Shown here: in pieces, positions 1-8,690 of the stretch | Layout: the number at the start of each line of letters is the position of its first letter | Position numbering within the stretch: the stretch's first letter is position 1 | Position numbers and translations under genes: made by a program | Assembly (NCBI RefSeq): GCF_023061135.1 | Contig: NZ_JAKGAN010000002.1 | Coordinates: 310,001-374,000, forward strand | Direction of reading: 5' to 3' | Origin: Chromohalobacter sarecensis | GTDB lineage: Bacteria > Pseudomonadota > Gammaproteobacteria > Pseudomonadales > Halomonadaceae | Length of the DNA: 64,000 bases | The notes under the pieces: generated by a model | Told to the model about the DNA's origin: nothing | What the model saw: only the letters and a program-made list of their open reading frames with translations | Database searches by the model: none

Positions 1-793
1 AGGCCGTCAGCGTATCCGGCATCTGGTCCTTCATCTGCGTTTCGGCCTTGAGACGTCCCAGGGCATTGATCATCGCGCCGCTACCGGCAAGCTTGGCACC
101 GGCGGCGTCGGCACGGTATTCGCGGAAGCGCGAGAACCAGGCGACGACGACCGAGGCCACCAGGCCGAAGACGATCTCGGCAACGACGACCACCGCCATG
201 TAACCGAAGAAGCCCAGGCCGCCGCCATCATCGTCACGGCGCAGGAAGCTATCCACCAGTTGCGCGACGACGCGCGCGAAGAACATCACGAAGGTGTTGA
301 GCACGCCCTGAATGAGCGCCAGCGTGACCATGTCGCCATTGGCAACGTGGCCGATCTCGTGCGCTAGTACCGCGCGGATTTCCTCGGGACGCATGCGCTC
401 GAGCAGACCGGCGGATACCGCGACCAGGGCATCGTTCTTGTTCCAGCCCGTGGCGAAGGCGTTGGATTGCTGCGCGGGAAAGATCGCCACCTCGGGCATC
501 TTGATGCCCGCATCCCGCGCCAGCTCGCCGACGGTGTCGAGTAGCCACTGCTCGGTCGCGTTGCTGGGCTGCTCGATCACCTTGGCCTTGGTGCTCTTCT
601 TCGCCATCCATTTGGAGATGAATAGCGAGATCAACGACCCTGCCATGCCGAACACGAAACAGAAGATCAACAGGCTGTTCATGTTGAGCCCGTTGGCGTT
701 GAGATAAGGCTCCACCCCGAGTATTCGCAGGGTGATGCTGGCCACGATCACCACGGCTAGGTTGGTCGCCAGAAACAGCAGGATTCGCATCAT
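1..793 (-). CDS. htpX: Membrane zinc metalloprotease HtpX (3' end cut by window)
   Basis: Inner-membrane, heat-shock-linked zinc protease that degrades misfolded membrane proteins alongside FtsH. The visible 264 residues start [15 protein letters not shown], with two N-terminal membrane helices (about residues 3-23 and 35-53). The zinc site AHEIGHV follows, encoded near 340-362, where HEIGH is the HExxH motif; two further hydrophobic helices come next. The [11 protein letters not shown] block supplies the downstream glutamate typical of M48 proteases. Family length is about 290 residues, so roughly the last 30 residues lie beyond position 1. Two ATGs are adjacent at 788-793; I used the outer one. 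Identification is firm. Confidence 0.95.
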   Translation of the reverse strand, partial: MMRILLFLATNLAVVIVASITLRILGVEPYLNANGLNMNSLLIFCFVFGMAGSLISLFISKWMAKKSTKAKVIEQPSNATEQWLLDTVGELARDAGIKMPEVAIFPAQQSNAFATGWNKNDALVAVSAGLLERMRPEEIRAVLAHEIGHVANGDMVTLALIQGVLNTFVMFFARVVAQLVDSFLRRDDDGGGLGFFGYMAVVVVAEIVFGLVASVVVAWFSRFREYRADAAGAKLAGSGAMINALGRLKAETQMKDQMPDTLTA

Positions 794-917
794 CGTTGGG
801 TTCCCTCAATCAGTGAGACAGCAATGGTCATGTCGATTCTTGTTGGCCATTAGATACGGCGTCTGGCCTTGGGTTTCAAGACAAATGTCGATAATCGTTG
901 AAAGTGCGATGATTGCC

Positions 918-941
918 GCCCGAGCCGGGCATGGCTCGGGC
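918..941 (-). terminator. Inverted repeat downstream of alaA
   Basis: A perfect 9-bp stem (GCCCGAGCC / GGCTCGGGC) with a 6-nt loop lies 28 bp past the alaA stop. No T-run follows on the minus strand, so a true intrinsic terminator is uncertain. It also sits in the leader region of htpX. Confidence 0.35.
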
Positions 942-968
942 AAGGTCCGGGGCATCGGCGATAGCGTG

Positions 969-2201
969 TTATTGGCGGTAACGTGACAAGAAGTTGGCGA
1001 AGCGCTCGAGGGCATCGTCGAGTTGATCGGCCCAAGGCAGGGTGACGATGCGCACATGATCGGGCGTCGGCCAGTTGAAGGCCGTGCCCTGGACCAGCAG
1101 GATCTTCTCCTGCAGGAGCAAATCGAGCACCAGCTTCTGATCGTCCTGAATGTTGAAGACCTCGGGGTCGAGACGCGGGAAGGCGTAAAGCGCTCCCTTG
1201 GGCTTGACGCAACTGACGCCGGGAATGGCGTTGAGCTTGTCATAGGTGATGTCGCGCTGGGCGAGCAGACGCCCACCGGGTAGCACCAAGTCGTTGATCG
1301 ACTGATAGCCGCCGAGCGCTGTCTGAATAGCGTGCTGCGCGGGCACATTGGCGCACAGGCGCATCGAGGCCAGCATGTTGAGCCCCTGAATGAAGTCGTC
1401 GGCGCGCTGCTTGCCGCGATTCCCGGAGAGAATCATCCAGCCGCTGCGAAACCCGGCGCAGCGATAGCTCTTGGACAGTCCATTGAGCGTCACCACGAGC
1501 TGGTCGTCGTCGGCCAGGGCACCGGTGGAGACATGCTCGGCGTCATCGTAGAGGATCTTGTCGTAGATCTCGTCGGAGAACACCACCAGGCCGTGGCGCC
1601 GCGCGATCGCCAGCAACTCCTTGACCACTTCCGGCGGATAGACAGCGCCGGTGGGGTTGTTGGGATTGATGATGACGATGGCCTTGGTGCGCGCGGTGAT
1701 CTTGTCGCGCACATCGTTCAAGTCCGGCGCCCAGTCGGCCTGTTCATCGCACAGGTAATGCACCGGTCGCCCGCCGGAGAGGTTGGCCGATGCCGTCCAC
1801 AATGGATAGTCGGGCGCGGGAATCAATACCTCGTCGCCGTCGTCAAGCAGCGCCTGCATGGCCATGGCGATCAACTCGGAGACGCCGTTACCGACGAATA
1901 CATCCTCGACGCTGACGTCGGGAATGCTCTTGCGCTGGCATTCCTGCATGATCGCCTTGCGCGCCGAGTAAAGTCCCTTGGAATCGCAGTAGCCCTGGGC
2001 CGTCGGCAAGTTGCGCATCACATCCTGAAGAATCTCTTCGGGAGCTTCGAAACCGAAGGATGCGGGATTGCCGATGTTGAGCTTGAGGATGCGCTGACCT
2101 TCGTCTTCGAGCCGCTTGGCGTGGTCGAGTACCGGGCCGCGAATGTCGTAACAGACGTTATCGAGCTTGTGCGATTTCCGAATGGGCGTGTCGGTATCCA
2201 T
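969..2201 (-). CDS. alaA: Alanine aminotransferase (AlaA/YfbQ type)
   Basis: PLP-dependent class I/II aminotransferase of 410 residues, making alanine from pyruvate with glutamate as donor. Visible landmarks: LNIGNPASFGF near the N-terminus, the NPNNPTGAVYP cofactor loop, SDEIYDKILYD with the pyridine-nitrogen aspartate, and NGLSKSYRCAGFRSGW with the Schiff-base lysine in SKSYR. The AlaA-type start MDTDTPIRKSHKL was chosen at 2201. An in-frame start exists 40 codons upstream, but that stretch is Arg-rich and unlike the family. It appears monocistronic on the minus strand, in the cytoplasm. Confidence 0.93.
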   Translation of the reverse strand: MDTDTPIRKSHKLDNVCYDIRGPVLDHAKRLEDEGQRILKLNIGNPASFGFEAPEEILQDVMRNLPTAQGYCDSKGLYSARKAIMQECQRKSIPDVSVEDVFVGNGVSELIAMAMQALLDDGDEVLIPAPDYPLWTASANLSGGRPVHYLCDEQADWAPDLNDVRDKITARTKAIVIINPNNPTGAVYPPEVVKELLAIARRHGLVVFSDEIYDKILYDDAEHVSTGALADDDQLVVTLNGLSKSYRCAGFRSGWMILSGNRGKQRADDFIQGLNMLASMRLCANVPAQHAIQTALGGYQSINDLVLPGGRLLAQRDITYDKLNAIPGVSCVKPKGALYAFPRLDPEVFNIQDDQKLVLDLLLQEKILLVQGTAFNWPTPDHVRIVTLPWADQLDDALERFANFLSRYRQ

Positions 2202-2360
2202 GGGGCTTCCGTTTGCTGCGCAGCCGATGGGGTGGAGGCGGTGTTTCCGTACCGTTCGGGGCGGGCTGCCGCGCCGCTTCCTAGCATACCGTGGCGCGCG
2301 GGCCACGCAAATGGCCCGCACTGTAATAGGCGATTGAAGTAGAAGGGTAAAAGCCTGGCT

Positions 2361-3317
2361 TCAGGCCGGGGAAACCGGCTCGTCCAGAGAGGGATCGTCT
2401 TCCTCGGGTACGGGAATGTCGTCCGGCGTCTCCAGCGTCAGACGCCCCAGCTTGCCGTCGCGCAGTTCGTGCAGCAGCACTTCGGCGCCGCGGTGCATGT
2501 CGACGACACCGCCGGCACGCAGGCCACCCCGCTTGCCGGCGATGGCTTCGACGATGGCCTGGCCATCGAAACCGGCCAGCGCCAGCAGATCACGGTGCGG
2601 CGGTCCATCGGCCTCGACGTTGCCGGCATCCGGGTTGGGGGTGTAGGCAGGCAACGTCTTTAGCTTGTAACGCGCCTTGAGGGCCTCCGGATAGCGCTTG
2701 GCCAGCTCGGCGGCGGCAACGATGGCAACATCGCTGTATTCCATCGCGGTATCGCGGATCGCGCCGCTGGCCGCCAGGCGATAGGCGCTGGCCTGATCCT
2801 CGATCTTTGGCCAGAGCACACCGGGGGTGTCGATCAGCGCAACGCGACCATCAAGGCGTATCTTCTGCTGACGTTTGGTGACCGCCGGCTCGTTGCCGGT
2901 CTTGGCGAGCTTCTTGCCGGCCAGGCCGTTGATCAGCGTCGATTTGCCGACGTTGGGAATGCCCATCACCATCACGCGCACGTCGCGGTCGGCGCGCACA
3001 TGGCCGGCGAGCTCGTGGCACAGCGCGGGAATGCGCTTCAATTCGCGTGACTGGGTGGTAGTGACCGCCAGCGCGCGGATGTCGGGCTGAGCGTTGAAGT
3101 GCTCCACCCAGCGCTCGGTCTGCTCAGGATCGGCGAGATCGGCCCGCGAAAGCACCTTGAGCACCGGCTTGTGCTCGGTCAGCTCGGCCAGCATGGGGTT
3201 GGCGCTGGAGTAGGGCAGGCGGGCATCGAGGACTTCGAGTACCACGTCGATTTCCGGCAGCGCCTCCGTTATCTGGCGGCGGGCCTTGTGCATGTGTCCG
3301 GGATACCAACCCAGCAT
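2361..3317 (-). CDS. ylqF: Ribosome biogenesis GTPase YlqF/RbgA
   Basis: Circularly permuted GTPase that assists late 50S subunit assembly. The protein has 318 residues. The permuted order is visible: the G4-like LSRADL comes first (about residue 57), then G1 GIPNVGKST (about residue 119), then G3 DTPGVLW. It opens with the characteristic MLGWYPGHMHKARRQI. The C-terminal domain ends in a very acidic tail (PVPEEDDPSLDEPVSPA). It lies just downstream of msrB on the same strand with a hairpin between them, so separate transcription is likely. Confidence 0.93.
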   Translation of the reverse strand: MLGWYPGHMHKARRQITEALPEIDVVLEVLDARLPYSSANPMLAELTEHKPVLKVLSRADLADPEQTERWVEHFNAQPDIRALAVTTTQSRELKRIPALCHELAGHVRADRDVRVMVMGIPNVGKSTLINGLAGKKLAKTGNEPAVTKRQQKIRLDGRVALIDTPGVLWPKIEDQASAYRLAASGAIRDTAMEYSDVAIVAAAELAKRYPEALKARYKLKTLPAYTPNPDAGNVEADGPPHRDLLALAGFDGQAIVEAIAGKRGGLRAGGVVDMHRGAEVLLHELRDGKLGRLTLETPDDIPVPEEDDPSLDEPVSPA

Positions 3318-3340
3318 CGTCTTTACTCCAGCTCAAACAA

Positions 3341-3372
3341 ACGGCCGCCTATGGTAGCAGAGCGGCGGCCGT
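3341..3372 (-). terminator. Hairpin between msrB and ylqF
   Basis: Perfect 9-bp stem ACGGCCGCC / GGCGGCCGT with a 14-nt loop, 40 bp after the msrB stop and 24 bp before the ylqF start. A weak T-rich stretch (TTGTTTG) follows on the minus strand. Plausible terminator for msrB. Confidence 0.5.
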
Positions 3373-3411
3373 GACGAATCACTCTCCAGATGCATGATTC
3401 ATGCAGAGGCA

Positions 3412-3813
3412 TTACTCGCCGGGGTGGAAGTCGAGCGATACCGAGTTGATGCAATAACGCTGCCCGGTGGTCTCCTGCGGGCCGTCGGGGAATACATGTC
3501 CCAGATGTGCGTCGCAGCGCCGGCACGTAACCTCGACGCGGCGCATGCCGTGGGTCGTATCCAGGTGTTCCTCGACGCCGGCATCCGCGAGCGGGCGGTC
3601 GAAACTCGGCCAGCCACACCCGGAATCGAATTTATGCTCGTTCTCGAAGAGTGGAGCGCCGCAACAGATACAGTGGTAGATGCCTTGTTCGTCGGATACT
3701 TGGTGATCGCCGGTGAAAGGGCGTTCGGTGCCTTTCTCGCGCGTCACACGATACTGCTCGGGCGTTAACTGCTGCTGCCATTCTTGCTCGCTTTTGTGCG
3801 TTTTGTCGCTCAT
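3412..3813 (-). CDS. msrB: Peptide-methionine (R)-S-oxide reductase
   Basis: Repairs methionine-R-sulfoxide in proteins with thioredoxin as reductant. The protein is 133 residues, about the usual length for a single-domain MsrB. Two zinc-binding CxxC pairs are visible (CICC and CRRC). The catalytic cysteine lies in [11 protein letters not shown] near the C-terminus, and [10 protein letters not shown] carries the conserved substrate-side motif. I chose the start [10 protein letters not shown] because a strong AGGAGG lies 6 nt before it; an in-frame ATG five codons upstream overlaps that site. Cytoplasmic, no signal peptide. Confidence 0.95.
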   Translation of the reverse strand: MSDKTHKSEQEWQQQLTPEQYRVTREKGTERPFTGDHQVSDEQGIYHCICCGAPLFENEHKFDSGCGWPSFDRPLADAGVEEHLDTTHGMRRVEVTCRRCDAHLGHVFPDGPQETTGQRYCINSVSLDFHPGE

Positions 3814-3972
3814 TGCCGCCTCCTGCATTGTGAGTGTCGTGATGCGTCATGCCGATGCCGAACGCCCTTATATAGCATGAGGGATGTCGCGGCCTAGTAG
3901 CGGCAGTGAACGCTACTTGGCTTACAATATGGGGACAAAGTGACCATGAGAAAAGGGTGTCGTGACAGAGGG

Positions 3973-4001
3973 TTGACACCCGCGGGGGTGCCCAGTAATA
4001 T
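3973..4001 (+). promoter_or_regulatory. Sigma70 promoter of the tRNA array
   Basis: Consensus -35 TTGACA (3973-3978), a 17-bp spacer and -10 TAATAT (3996-4001), 33 bp before the first tRNA-Glu. The spacer is GC-rich. Sequence and position fit a strong stable-RNA promoter. Confidence 0.85.
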
Positions 4002-4033
4002 ACGCCGCACCTCGACGAGGCGAGTGATGACAC

Positions 4034-4109
4034 GTCCCATTCGTCTAGTGGCCTAGGACACTGCCCTTTCACGGCAGTAACAGGGGTTCGAACCCCCTAT
4101 GGGACGCCA
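4034..4109 (+). tRNA. tRNA-Glu(TTC), copy 1
   Basis: 76 nt with encoded CCA. The acceptor stem GTCCCAT / ATGGGAC and anticodon loop CTTTCAC (anticodon TTC) match the E. coli tRNA-Glu layout. First gene after the strong promoter. Confidence 0.97.
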
Positions 4110-4132
4110 ACTCACCTCGTGTGGCTGGAAAT

Positions 4133-4207
4133 GCGGGAATAGCTCAGCGGTAGAGCATCGCCTTGCCAAGGCGAGGGTCGGGAGTTCGAATCTCCTTTCC
4201 CGCTCCA
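4133..4207 (+). tRNA. tRNA-Gly(GCC), copy 1
   Basis: 75 nt with encoded CCA. Acceptor stem GCGGGAA / TTCCCGC; anticodon loop TTGCCAA gives GCC. It lies 23 nt after tRNA-Glu, so the two are probably processed from one transcript. Confidence 0.97.
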
Positions 4208-4257
4208 ATTTTTGGTAGCATCCGATAGGCAGTATTGCCTGTCACGCTCCAAAATGC

Positions 4258-4333
4258 GTCCCATTCGTCTAGCGGTCTAGGACACTGCCCTTTCACGGCA
4301 GTAACAGGGGTTCAAACCCCCTATGGGACGCCA
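4258..4333 (+). tRNA. tRNA-Glu(TTC), copy 2 with variant D- and T-loops
   Basis: 76 nt, the same stems and anticodon TTC as copy 1. It differs in the D-loop (AGCGGTCTAGG instead of AGTGGCCTAGG) and in the T-loop (TTCAAAC instead of TTCGAAC). The stems stay intact, so it is probably functional. Confidence 0.94.
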
Positions 4334-4372
4334 CTTCCAGTTTGTGGTCGCAGTAGCAGTATTGTTCGTGAT

Positions 4373-4447
4373 GCGGGAATAGCTCAGCGGTAGAGCATCG
4401 CCTTGCCAAGGCGAGGGTCGGGAGTTCGAATCTCCTTTCCCGCTCCA
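4373..4447 (+). tRNA. tRNA-Gly(GCC), copy 2
   Basis: 75 nt, identical by eye to the first tRNA-Gly copy. The trailing spacer (TTTTTGGTAG) also matches that after copy 1, which supports tandem duplication of a Glu-Gly unit. Confidence 0.97.
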
Positions 4448-4474
4448 GTTTTTGGTAGTAGCAAAACGGTAAGT

Positions 4475-4525
4475 GAGGGTCGGGAGCTGGTGTGCCAGCC
4501 CAGTCGAATCTCCTTTCCCGCTTCA
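4475..4525 (+). pseudogene. Broken 3' half of a third tRNA-Gly
   Basis: The stretch reproduces the variable region and T-arm of tRNA-Gly (GAGGGTCGGGAG, then TCGAATCTCCTTTCCCGC). A small insertion (CTGGTGTGCCAGCCCAG, itself a CTGG/CCAG hairpin) replaces one T in the T-stem, and the 5' half is missing. It sits exactly where a third Gly gene would precede Glu copy 3, so it is a decayed array member. Confidence 0.8.
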
Positions 4526-4552
4526 ACAACTCCCCCCCTTCTGTATTGATAC

Positions 4553-4628
4553 GTCCCATTCGTCTAGTGGCCTAGGACACTGCCCTTTCACGGCAGTAAC
4601 AGGGGTTCGAACCCCCTATGGGACGCCA
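4553..4628 (+). tRNA. tRNA-Glu(TTC), copy 3
   Basis: 76 nt with CCA, identical by eye to copy 1. Last tRNA of the array. No clear terminator separates it from the ABC gene that starts at 4756, so read-through is possible. Confidence 0.97.
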
Positions 4629-4755
4629 CTTCGCCTTCTCATTGTTTGCCTTGCCGCGCAGTGCATCGTTCGAGGCATTGATTTTTCTCGATGTGCCCGC
4701 ATTGTCAGCTGTCTTTGCAAGGTTTCTTTCGAATATCAAGAATTGGGTGCGCCAG

Positions 4756-5718
4756 ATGGCAGAACCAGCACTGTCCATCCGCGGGCTGACCAAGGTCTAC
4801 GGTAATGGTTTCCATGCCCTCAAGGGCATCGATCTCGACGTCGCCGAAGGCGACTTTTTTGCGTTGCTCGGCCCTAACGGTGCGGGCAAATCTACCACCC
4901 TAGGGGTCGTCTCGTCCCTGGTGCAGAAGACCGGTGGCAGCGTGAGCGTGTTCGGTATCGATATCGACCGCGACTTCGCCAAGGCCAAGTATCACCTCGG
5001 CGTGGTGCCGCAGGAATTCAACTTCAATCAGTTCGAGAAGGTCGAGGACATCGTCCTGACCCAAGCCGGCTACTACGGCATGCCGATGCGCGAGGCCAAG
5101 CCCCGCACCGAGCAGTTGCTGCGCGATCTCGGCCTTTGGGACAAGCGCAAGGGCAGCGCGCGAATGCTTTCGGGGGGCATGAAGCGTCGCCTGATGATTG
5201 CGCGCGCGTTGATTCATCGCCCACGGCTTTTGATTCTCGATGAGCCCACCGCCGGGGTGGATATCGAGCTGCGCCGCAGCATGTGGGAATTCATGAAGCG
5301 CATCAATCGTGAAGGCACCACCATCATCCTCACCACGCATTATCTGGAAGAGGCCGAGAGTCTGTGCCGTAACATTGCCATCATCAATCATGGCGATATC
5401 GTCCAGAACACCAGCGTGCGTGACCTGCTGGCCCAGCTCAATACCGAGACCTTCCTGCTCGATCTGGCGCATCCGGTCGAGACCGCGCCGACGCTTGAAG
5501 GCTTCAGCGTGGAACGTGTCGATGCCACGCAACTGGCACTTTCCGTCGAGCGTGGTCAGCGGCTCAACGACGCCTTCGCGCAATTCTCCGCGCAGGGCTT
5601 CGAAATCGTCTCGATGCGCAACCGTGCCAACCGTCTGGAGGAGATGTTCGTGTCGATGGTCGAACACGCCAATGCCGAAAGCGGCCGATCCACCGACAAG
5701 GTGGAGGTGCGCTCATGA
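4756..5718 (+). CDS. yadG: ABC exporter ATP-binding subunit (YadG type)
   Basis: Cytoplasmic ATPase of a two-component ABC-2 exporter; the substrate is unknown. The protein has 320 residues. Walker A is GPNGAGKST (about residues 39-47), the signature LSGGMKRRL, Walker B LLILDEPTAGVD, and the switch histidine lies in LTTHYLEEAE. The reading frame stays open upstream into the tRNA, but homology begins at MAEPALSIRGLTKVYG, so I set the start at 4756. Its last 4 bases overlap the permease start (ATGA), indicating coupled translation. Confidence 0.92.
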   Translation: MAEPALSIRGLTKVYGNGFHALKGIDLDVAEGDFFALLGPNGAGKSTTLGVVSSLVQKTGGSVSVFGIDIDRDFAKAKYHLGVVPQEFNFNQFEKVEDIVLTQAGYYGMPMREAKPRTEQLLRDLGLWDKRKGSARMLSGGMKRRLMIARALIHRPRLLILDEPTAGVDIELRRSMWEFMKRINREGTTIILTTHYLEEAESLCRNIAIINHGDIVQNTSVRDLLAQLNTETFLLDLAHPVETAPTLEGFSVERVDATQLALSVERGQRLNDAFAQFSAQGFEIVSMRNRANRLEEMFVSMVEHANAESGRSTDKVEVRS

Positions 5719-6488
5719 ACGCCTGGCAGACCTGGATCGCCCTGTGGACGCTGGTGACCAAGGAAGTGCGCCGCTACATGCGTATCTGGCCGCAGACCCT
5801 GTTGCCGCCGTCGATCACCATGACCATGTACTTCATCATCTTCGGCAACCTGATCGGCTCGCGCATTGGGCCCATGGACGATATCCCCTATATCGATTAC
5901 ATCGTCCCCGGGCTGATCATGATGGCGGTAATCACCAACAGCTATTCCAACGTGGCTTCGAGCTTCTTCTCCAACAAGTTCCAGCGTAGCGTCGAGGAGA
6001 TGATGGTCTCGCCGATGCCCAACTGGGTGATCCTCGCCGGTTTCGTGGTTGGCGGGGCGTCGCGCGGTCTGGCGGTAGGCTTGATCGTCACCGTGGTGTC
6101 GATGTTCTTCACCGACCTTTCGATTCATCATCCCTTAGTGACCATCGCCGTGGTGATCATGACGGCGTTGCTGTTCTCCATCGGCGGCTTCATCAACGCC
6201 CTGGTGGCGAACAAGTTCGACGACATCTCGATCGTGCCGATCTTCGTGCTGACGCCGCTGACGTATCTGGGCGGGGTGTTCTATTCGATCCATATGCTGC
6301 CGGATTTCTGGCAAGGCGTGTCGATGATCAACCCCATCCTGTACATGGTGAACGCTTTCCGTTACGGCATTCTCGGCGTCTCGGACATTCCGGTCGGCGG
6401 GGCGCTGGTGGCCATCGCCGTATTCATCGTGGTGTTTTTCATGGCGGGTCTGTGGATGCTCGAGCGTGGCAAGGGGATTCGTAGCTGA
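5715..6488 (+). CDS. yadH: ABC-2 type exporter permease (YadH type)
   Basis: Inner-membrane partner of the preceding ATPase, 257 residues. About six hydrophobic segments are visible, among them LLPPSITMTMYFIIFGNLIG near the N-terminus and the C-terminal IAVFIVVFFMAGLWM. The loop SVEEMMVSPMPNW is typical of the ABC-2/NodJ-like permeases. It starts inside the ATPase stop codon and is followed by queF after one base. Together with yadG it is a complete exporter; the cargo cannot be read from sequence. Confidence 0.92.
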   Translation: MNAWQTWIALWTLVTKEVRRYMRIWPQTLLPPSITMTMYFIIFGNLIGSRIGPMDDIPYIDYIVPGLIMMAVITNSYSNVASSFFSNKFQRSVEEMMVSPMPNWVILAGFVVGGASRGLAVGLIVTVVSMFFTDLSIHHPLVTIAVVIMTALLFSIGGFINALVANKFDDISIVPIFVLTPLTYLGGVFYSIHMLPDFWQGVSMINPILYMVNAFRYGILGVSDIPVGGALVAIAVFIVVFFMAGLWMLERGKGIRS

Positions 6489-6489
6489 C

Positions 6490-7323
6490 ATGAATGAACG
6501 CGCCGATACGCTCGAGCATGCGCCGCTAGGACGCGAGTCCGCGTATCCCGAGCACTACGATGCCGGCTTGCTGTTTCCCATTCCCCGGCAGGCCAATCGC
6601 GCCCCGCTGGGCCTCGACGATGCCGCGCTGCCGTTCGTCGGTGAGGACGAATGGCACGCCTTCGAGCTTTCCTGGTTGGACGTAAAGGGTAAGCCGCATG
6701 TCGCGGTGGCCCGGTTTCGACTGCCCGCCGATTCGCCGTCGCTGATCGAGTCGAAATCCTGGAAGCTGTATCTCAACAGCTTCAATCAGACGCATTTCGA
6801 TAGCCGTGCAGCGGTGGTCGAGACCCTCGAGCGTGATCTGGCCCAGGCGGCGGGCGCGCCGGTCACGGTAGAGCTGTTCGGCGTCGAGGACGAGGCCCTG
6901 ACCCCGCGTGCGCTGCCCGGCGAGTGTCTGGATGACCTCGATGTGAGCATCGAGCACTACACGCCGACGCCCGAACTGCTCGACGTGGGCGAAGAGATCG
7001 TCGAGGAAACGCTGCACTCGCACCTGCTCAAGTCCAACTGCCCGGTGACCGGTCAGCCCGACTGGGGCAGCGTGCTGATTCGCTATCGCGGCCCCAAACT
7101 GGTGCGCGAGGCGCTGCTCAAGTACTTGATTTCCTACCGCCAGCATCAGGACTTTCACGAGCACTGCGTCGAGCACCTGTTCGTCGATCTCATGGCGCGG
7201 GCCCGGCCGGAGCGGCTGCTGGTCATGGCGCGCTACGTGCGGCGCGGCGGGCTGGATATCAGCCCCTGGCGTGGCACTCCCGGCGAGCGCCCCCCCTTGC
7301 CGCTACGCCTCGCGCGTCAGTAG
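6490..7323 (+). CDS. queF: NADPH-dependent 7-cyano-7-deazaguanine reductase QueF
   Basis: Reduces preQ0 to preQ1 in queuosine tRNA modification. The 277-residue length is that of the long, tandem T-fold form, as in E. coli (about 280). ESKSWKLYLNSFNQT near residue 87 is the QueF substrate motif. The catalytic pair is Cys184 in SNCPVTGQPDWG with Asp191, the same spacing of seven seen in E. coli. The ATG at 6490 was taken: it begins one base after the yadH stop, and the upstream frame overlaps yadH. Cytoplasmic. Confidence 0.95.
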   Translation: MNERADTLEHAPLGRESAYPEHYDAGLLFPIPRQANRAPLGLDDAALPFVGEDEWHAFELSWLDVKGKPHVAVARFRLPADSPSLIESKSWKLYLNSFNQTHFDSRAAVVETLERDLAQAAGAPVTVELFGVEDEALTPRALPGECLDDLDVSIEHYTPTPELLDVGEEIVEETLHSHLLKSNCPVTGQPDWGSVLIRYRGPKLVREALLKYLISYRQHQDFHEHCVEHLFVDLMARARPERLLVMARYVRRGGLDISPWRGTPGERPPLPLRLARQ

Positions 7324-7418
7324 ACGGAATTTTTGCCGGAAAGCGAGCGCCAGCGTCATTGAACGCTCGCGCCGCCGACCGCATATCGTCATTACAGTCA
7401 ACGGCCAAGGAGACGCCC

Positions 7419-7979
7419 GTGGAGGCGATGACCCTTCTTCATGAACGTAGCTCGATGGGAAAACTGGCCGCGCCTGCCCCTGATCGTGCGCAGTTGGATG
7501 CACTCTATCGTGCCGCGTTGCGAGCCCCCGATCACGATGGCCTGATGCCCTGGCGGTTCATCGAATTCTCTGGCGAGGGGCTCGACCGACTGGGCGAGCT
7601 TTACGCCAAGGCCGAGCAGCGACTCAATCCGCATATCGATGACGGCCACCTCGACGCCGCGCGCAAGAAGCCCAAGCGGGCGCCGTTGCTGATCGCAGTG
7701 ATCGCCAAGGTCACGCCGGATCACCCCAAAGTGCCGCGTATCGAACAGGTGCTCTCTGCGGGCTGTGCAGCGCATGGCATCCTGCTTGCCGCGCAGGCGC
7801 AAGGCCTGGGCGCCATGTGGCGCACCGGCCACTACGCCTTCGATCCCACCGTGCGTGAAGGCCTTGGCCTCGCCGATGACGACGAACTGGTCGGCTTTCT
7901 CTACCTCGGACAGATGGGCGGGCGCCACAAGCCGCTGCCCGAGCGCGATCCCGAAGACTTCGTCGAGCGCTGGTCGTGA
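7419..7979 (+). CDS. Nitroreductase family protein (YdjA type)
   Basis: FMN-dependent oxidoreductase of 186 residues, close to E. coli YdjA in length and motifs. LRAPDHDGLMPWRF carries the FMN-binding region, and VPRIEQVLSAGCAAHGILLAAQAQGLGAMW is the conserved core helix. I chose the GTG at 7419: AAGGAG lies 5 nt upstream, and VEAMTLLHERSSM aligns with the YdjA N-terminus; the frame continues upstream without homology. The stop overlaps the next gene (GTGA), so the two are likely cotranslated. Physiological substrate unknown. Confidence 0.88.
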   Translation: MEAMTLLHERSSMGKLAAPAPDRAQLDALYRAALRAPDHDGLMPWRFIEFSGEGLDRLGELYAKAEQRLNPHIDDGHLDAARKKPKRAPLLIAVIAKVTPDHPKVPRIEQVLSAGCAAHGILLAAQAQGLGAMWRTGHYAFDPTVREGLGLADDDELVGFLYLGQMGGRHKPLPERDPEDFVERWS

Positions 7980-8485
7980 ACGATACACCGCGTCAACCGG
8001 GGGTGATGCATCCCCGCTTGCCGTTGCCCGAGGCAGGCGGTGGGGAAGACCTCGAAACCTTTTTCGTCTGGCTGCGCGAGGCGATCCCTCAAGTCGCGCA
8101 TTACGGCATCCAACAGCCCGCCTGGGATGATTCAGTACTCAGCTGGCGGGTAGCGCTGGCTGACAACCTCAACGACAAAGGCACCGGCTTCGGCGGTGCA
8201 CTTGCCGGTGAGACCACCTTGCTTGGCTGGTGCTGGACGACGCTCTGGCTACGTGCCCAGGGCAGGGCGCAAGACGTGGTGATTGCCGAAGGCCAGCAGC
8301 GTTTTCTCGCCCCCGTGACGACCGACTACCACATGCAGTGCTTTCCCCTTGAAGCCGACGGTATTGCCAGGCTCGATACCGCGCTCAGCGAGAAAGGGCG
8401 AGGGCGCATCAAGCTCGTGCAGCGCGTCTACTGCGGCGACACTCTCTGCATGGAAGCTCAAGGCAGCTACGCCGTACTCAAGTGA
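7976..8485 (+). CDS. Hotdog-fold putative thioesterase (YiiD C-terminal type)
   Basis: 169-residue stand-alone version of the thioesterase-like domain found at the C-terminus of YiiD. WRVALADNLNDKGTGFGGALAGETTLLGW is the recognisable hotdog core with the N-D-K-G-T-x-F-G-G motif. GTG start within the stop codon of the nitroreductase. No signal peptide, so probably cytoplasmic. Acyl substrate unknown; the assignment rests on that core motif. Confidence 0.8.
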   Translation: MNDTPRQPGVMHPRLPLPEAGGGEDLETFFVWLREAIPQVAHYGIQQPAWDDSVLSWRVALADNLNDKGTGFGGALAGETTLLGWCWTTLWLRAQGRAQDVVIAEGQQRFLAPVTTDYHMQCFPLEADGIARLDTALSEKGRGRIKLVQRVYCGDTLCMEAQGSYAVLK

Positions 8486-8590
8486 TTCTCCGCAGAAGGG
8501 AAAATCGCTTGCAAAACAGTACTTAGCTCGATAGTATGTGCGCCGTTCTGACGGAGAAGGCCAAGGCCCTCCGACGGGACAACAATTTGC

Positions 8591-8678
8591 GGAGGGGTGT
8601 CCGAGTGGTCGAAGGAGCGCGCCTGGAAAGCGCGTAAGTCGAAAGGCTTCGAGGGTTCGAATCCCTCCCCCTCCGCCA
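8591..8678 (+). tRNA. tRNA-Ser(GGA)
   Basis: 88 nt with a long variable arm and encoded CCA. Acceptor stem GGAGGGG / CCCCTCC; anticodon loop CTGGAAA gives GGA. It is followed directly by a terminator and then by the AT-rich island, a typical integration neighbourhood. Confidence 0.97.
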
Positions 8679-8690
8679 GAATTTAGAAAA

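Noticed and set aside
4293-4559. Open frames across the tRNA array
   Set aside because: They are translations of tRNA genes in wrong frames.
4618-4755. N-terminal extension of the yadG-type ATPase
   Set aside because: The frame begins within tRNA-Glu copy 3, so the extension is not a credible start; the homologous start is at 4756.
4900-5667. Long open frame opposite yadG
   Set aside because: His/Asp/Gly-rich, low-complexity composition and exact overlap with a well-supported gene; it is a by-product of GC-rich codon use.
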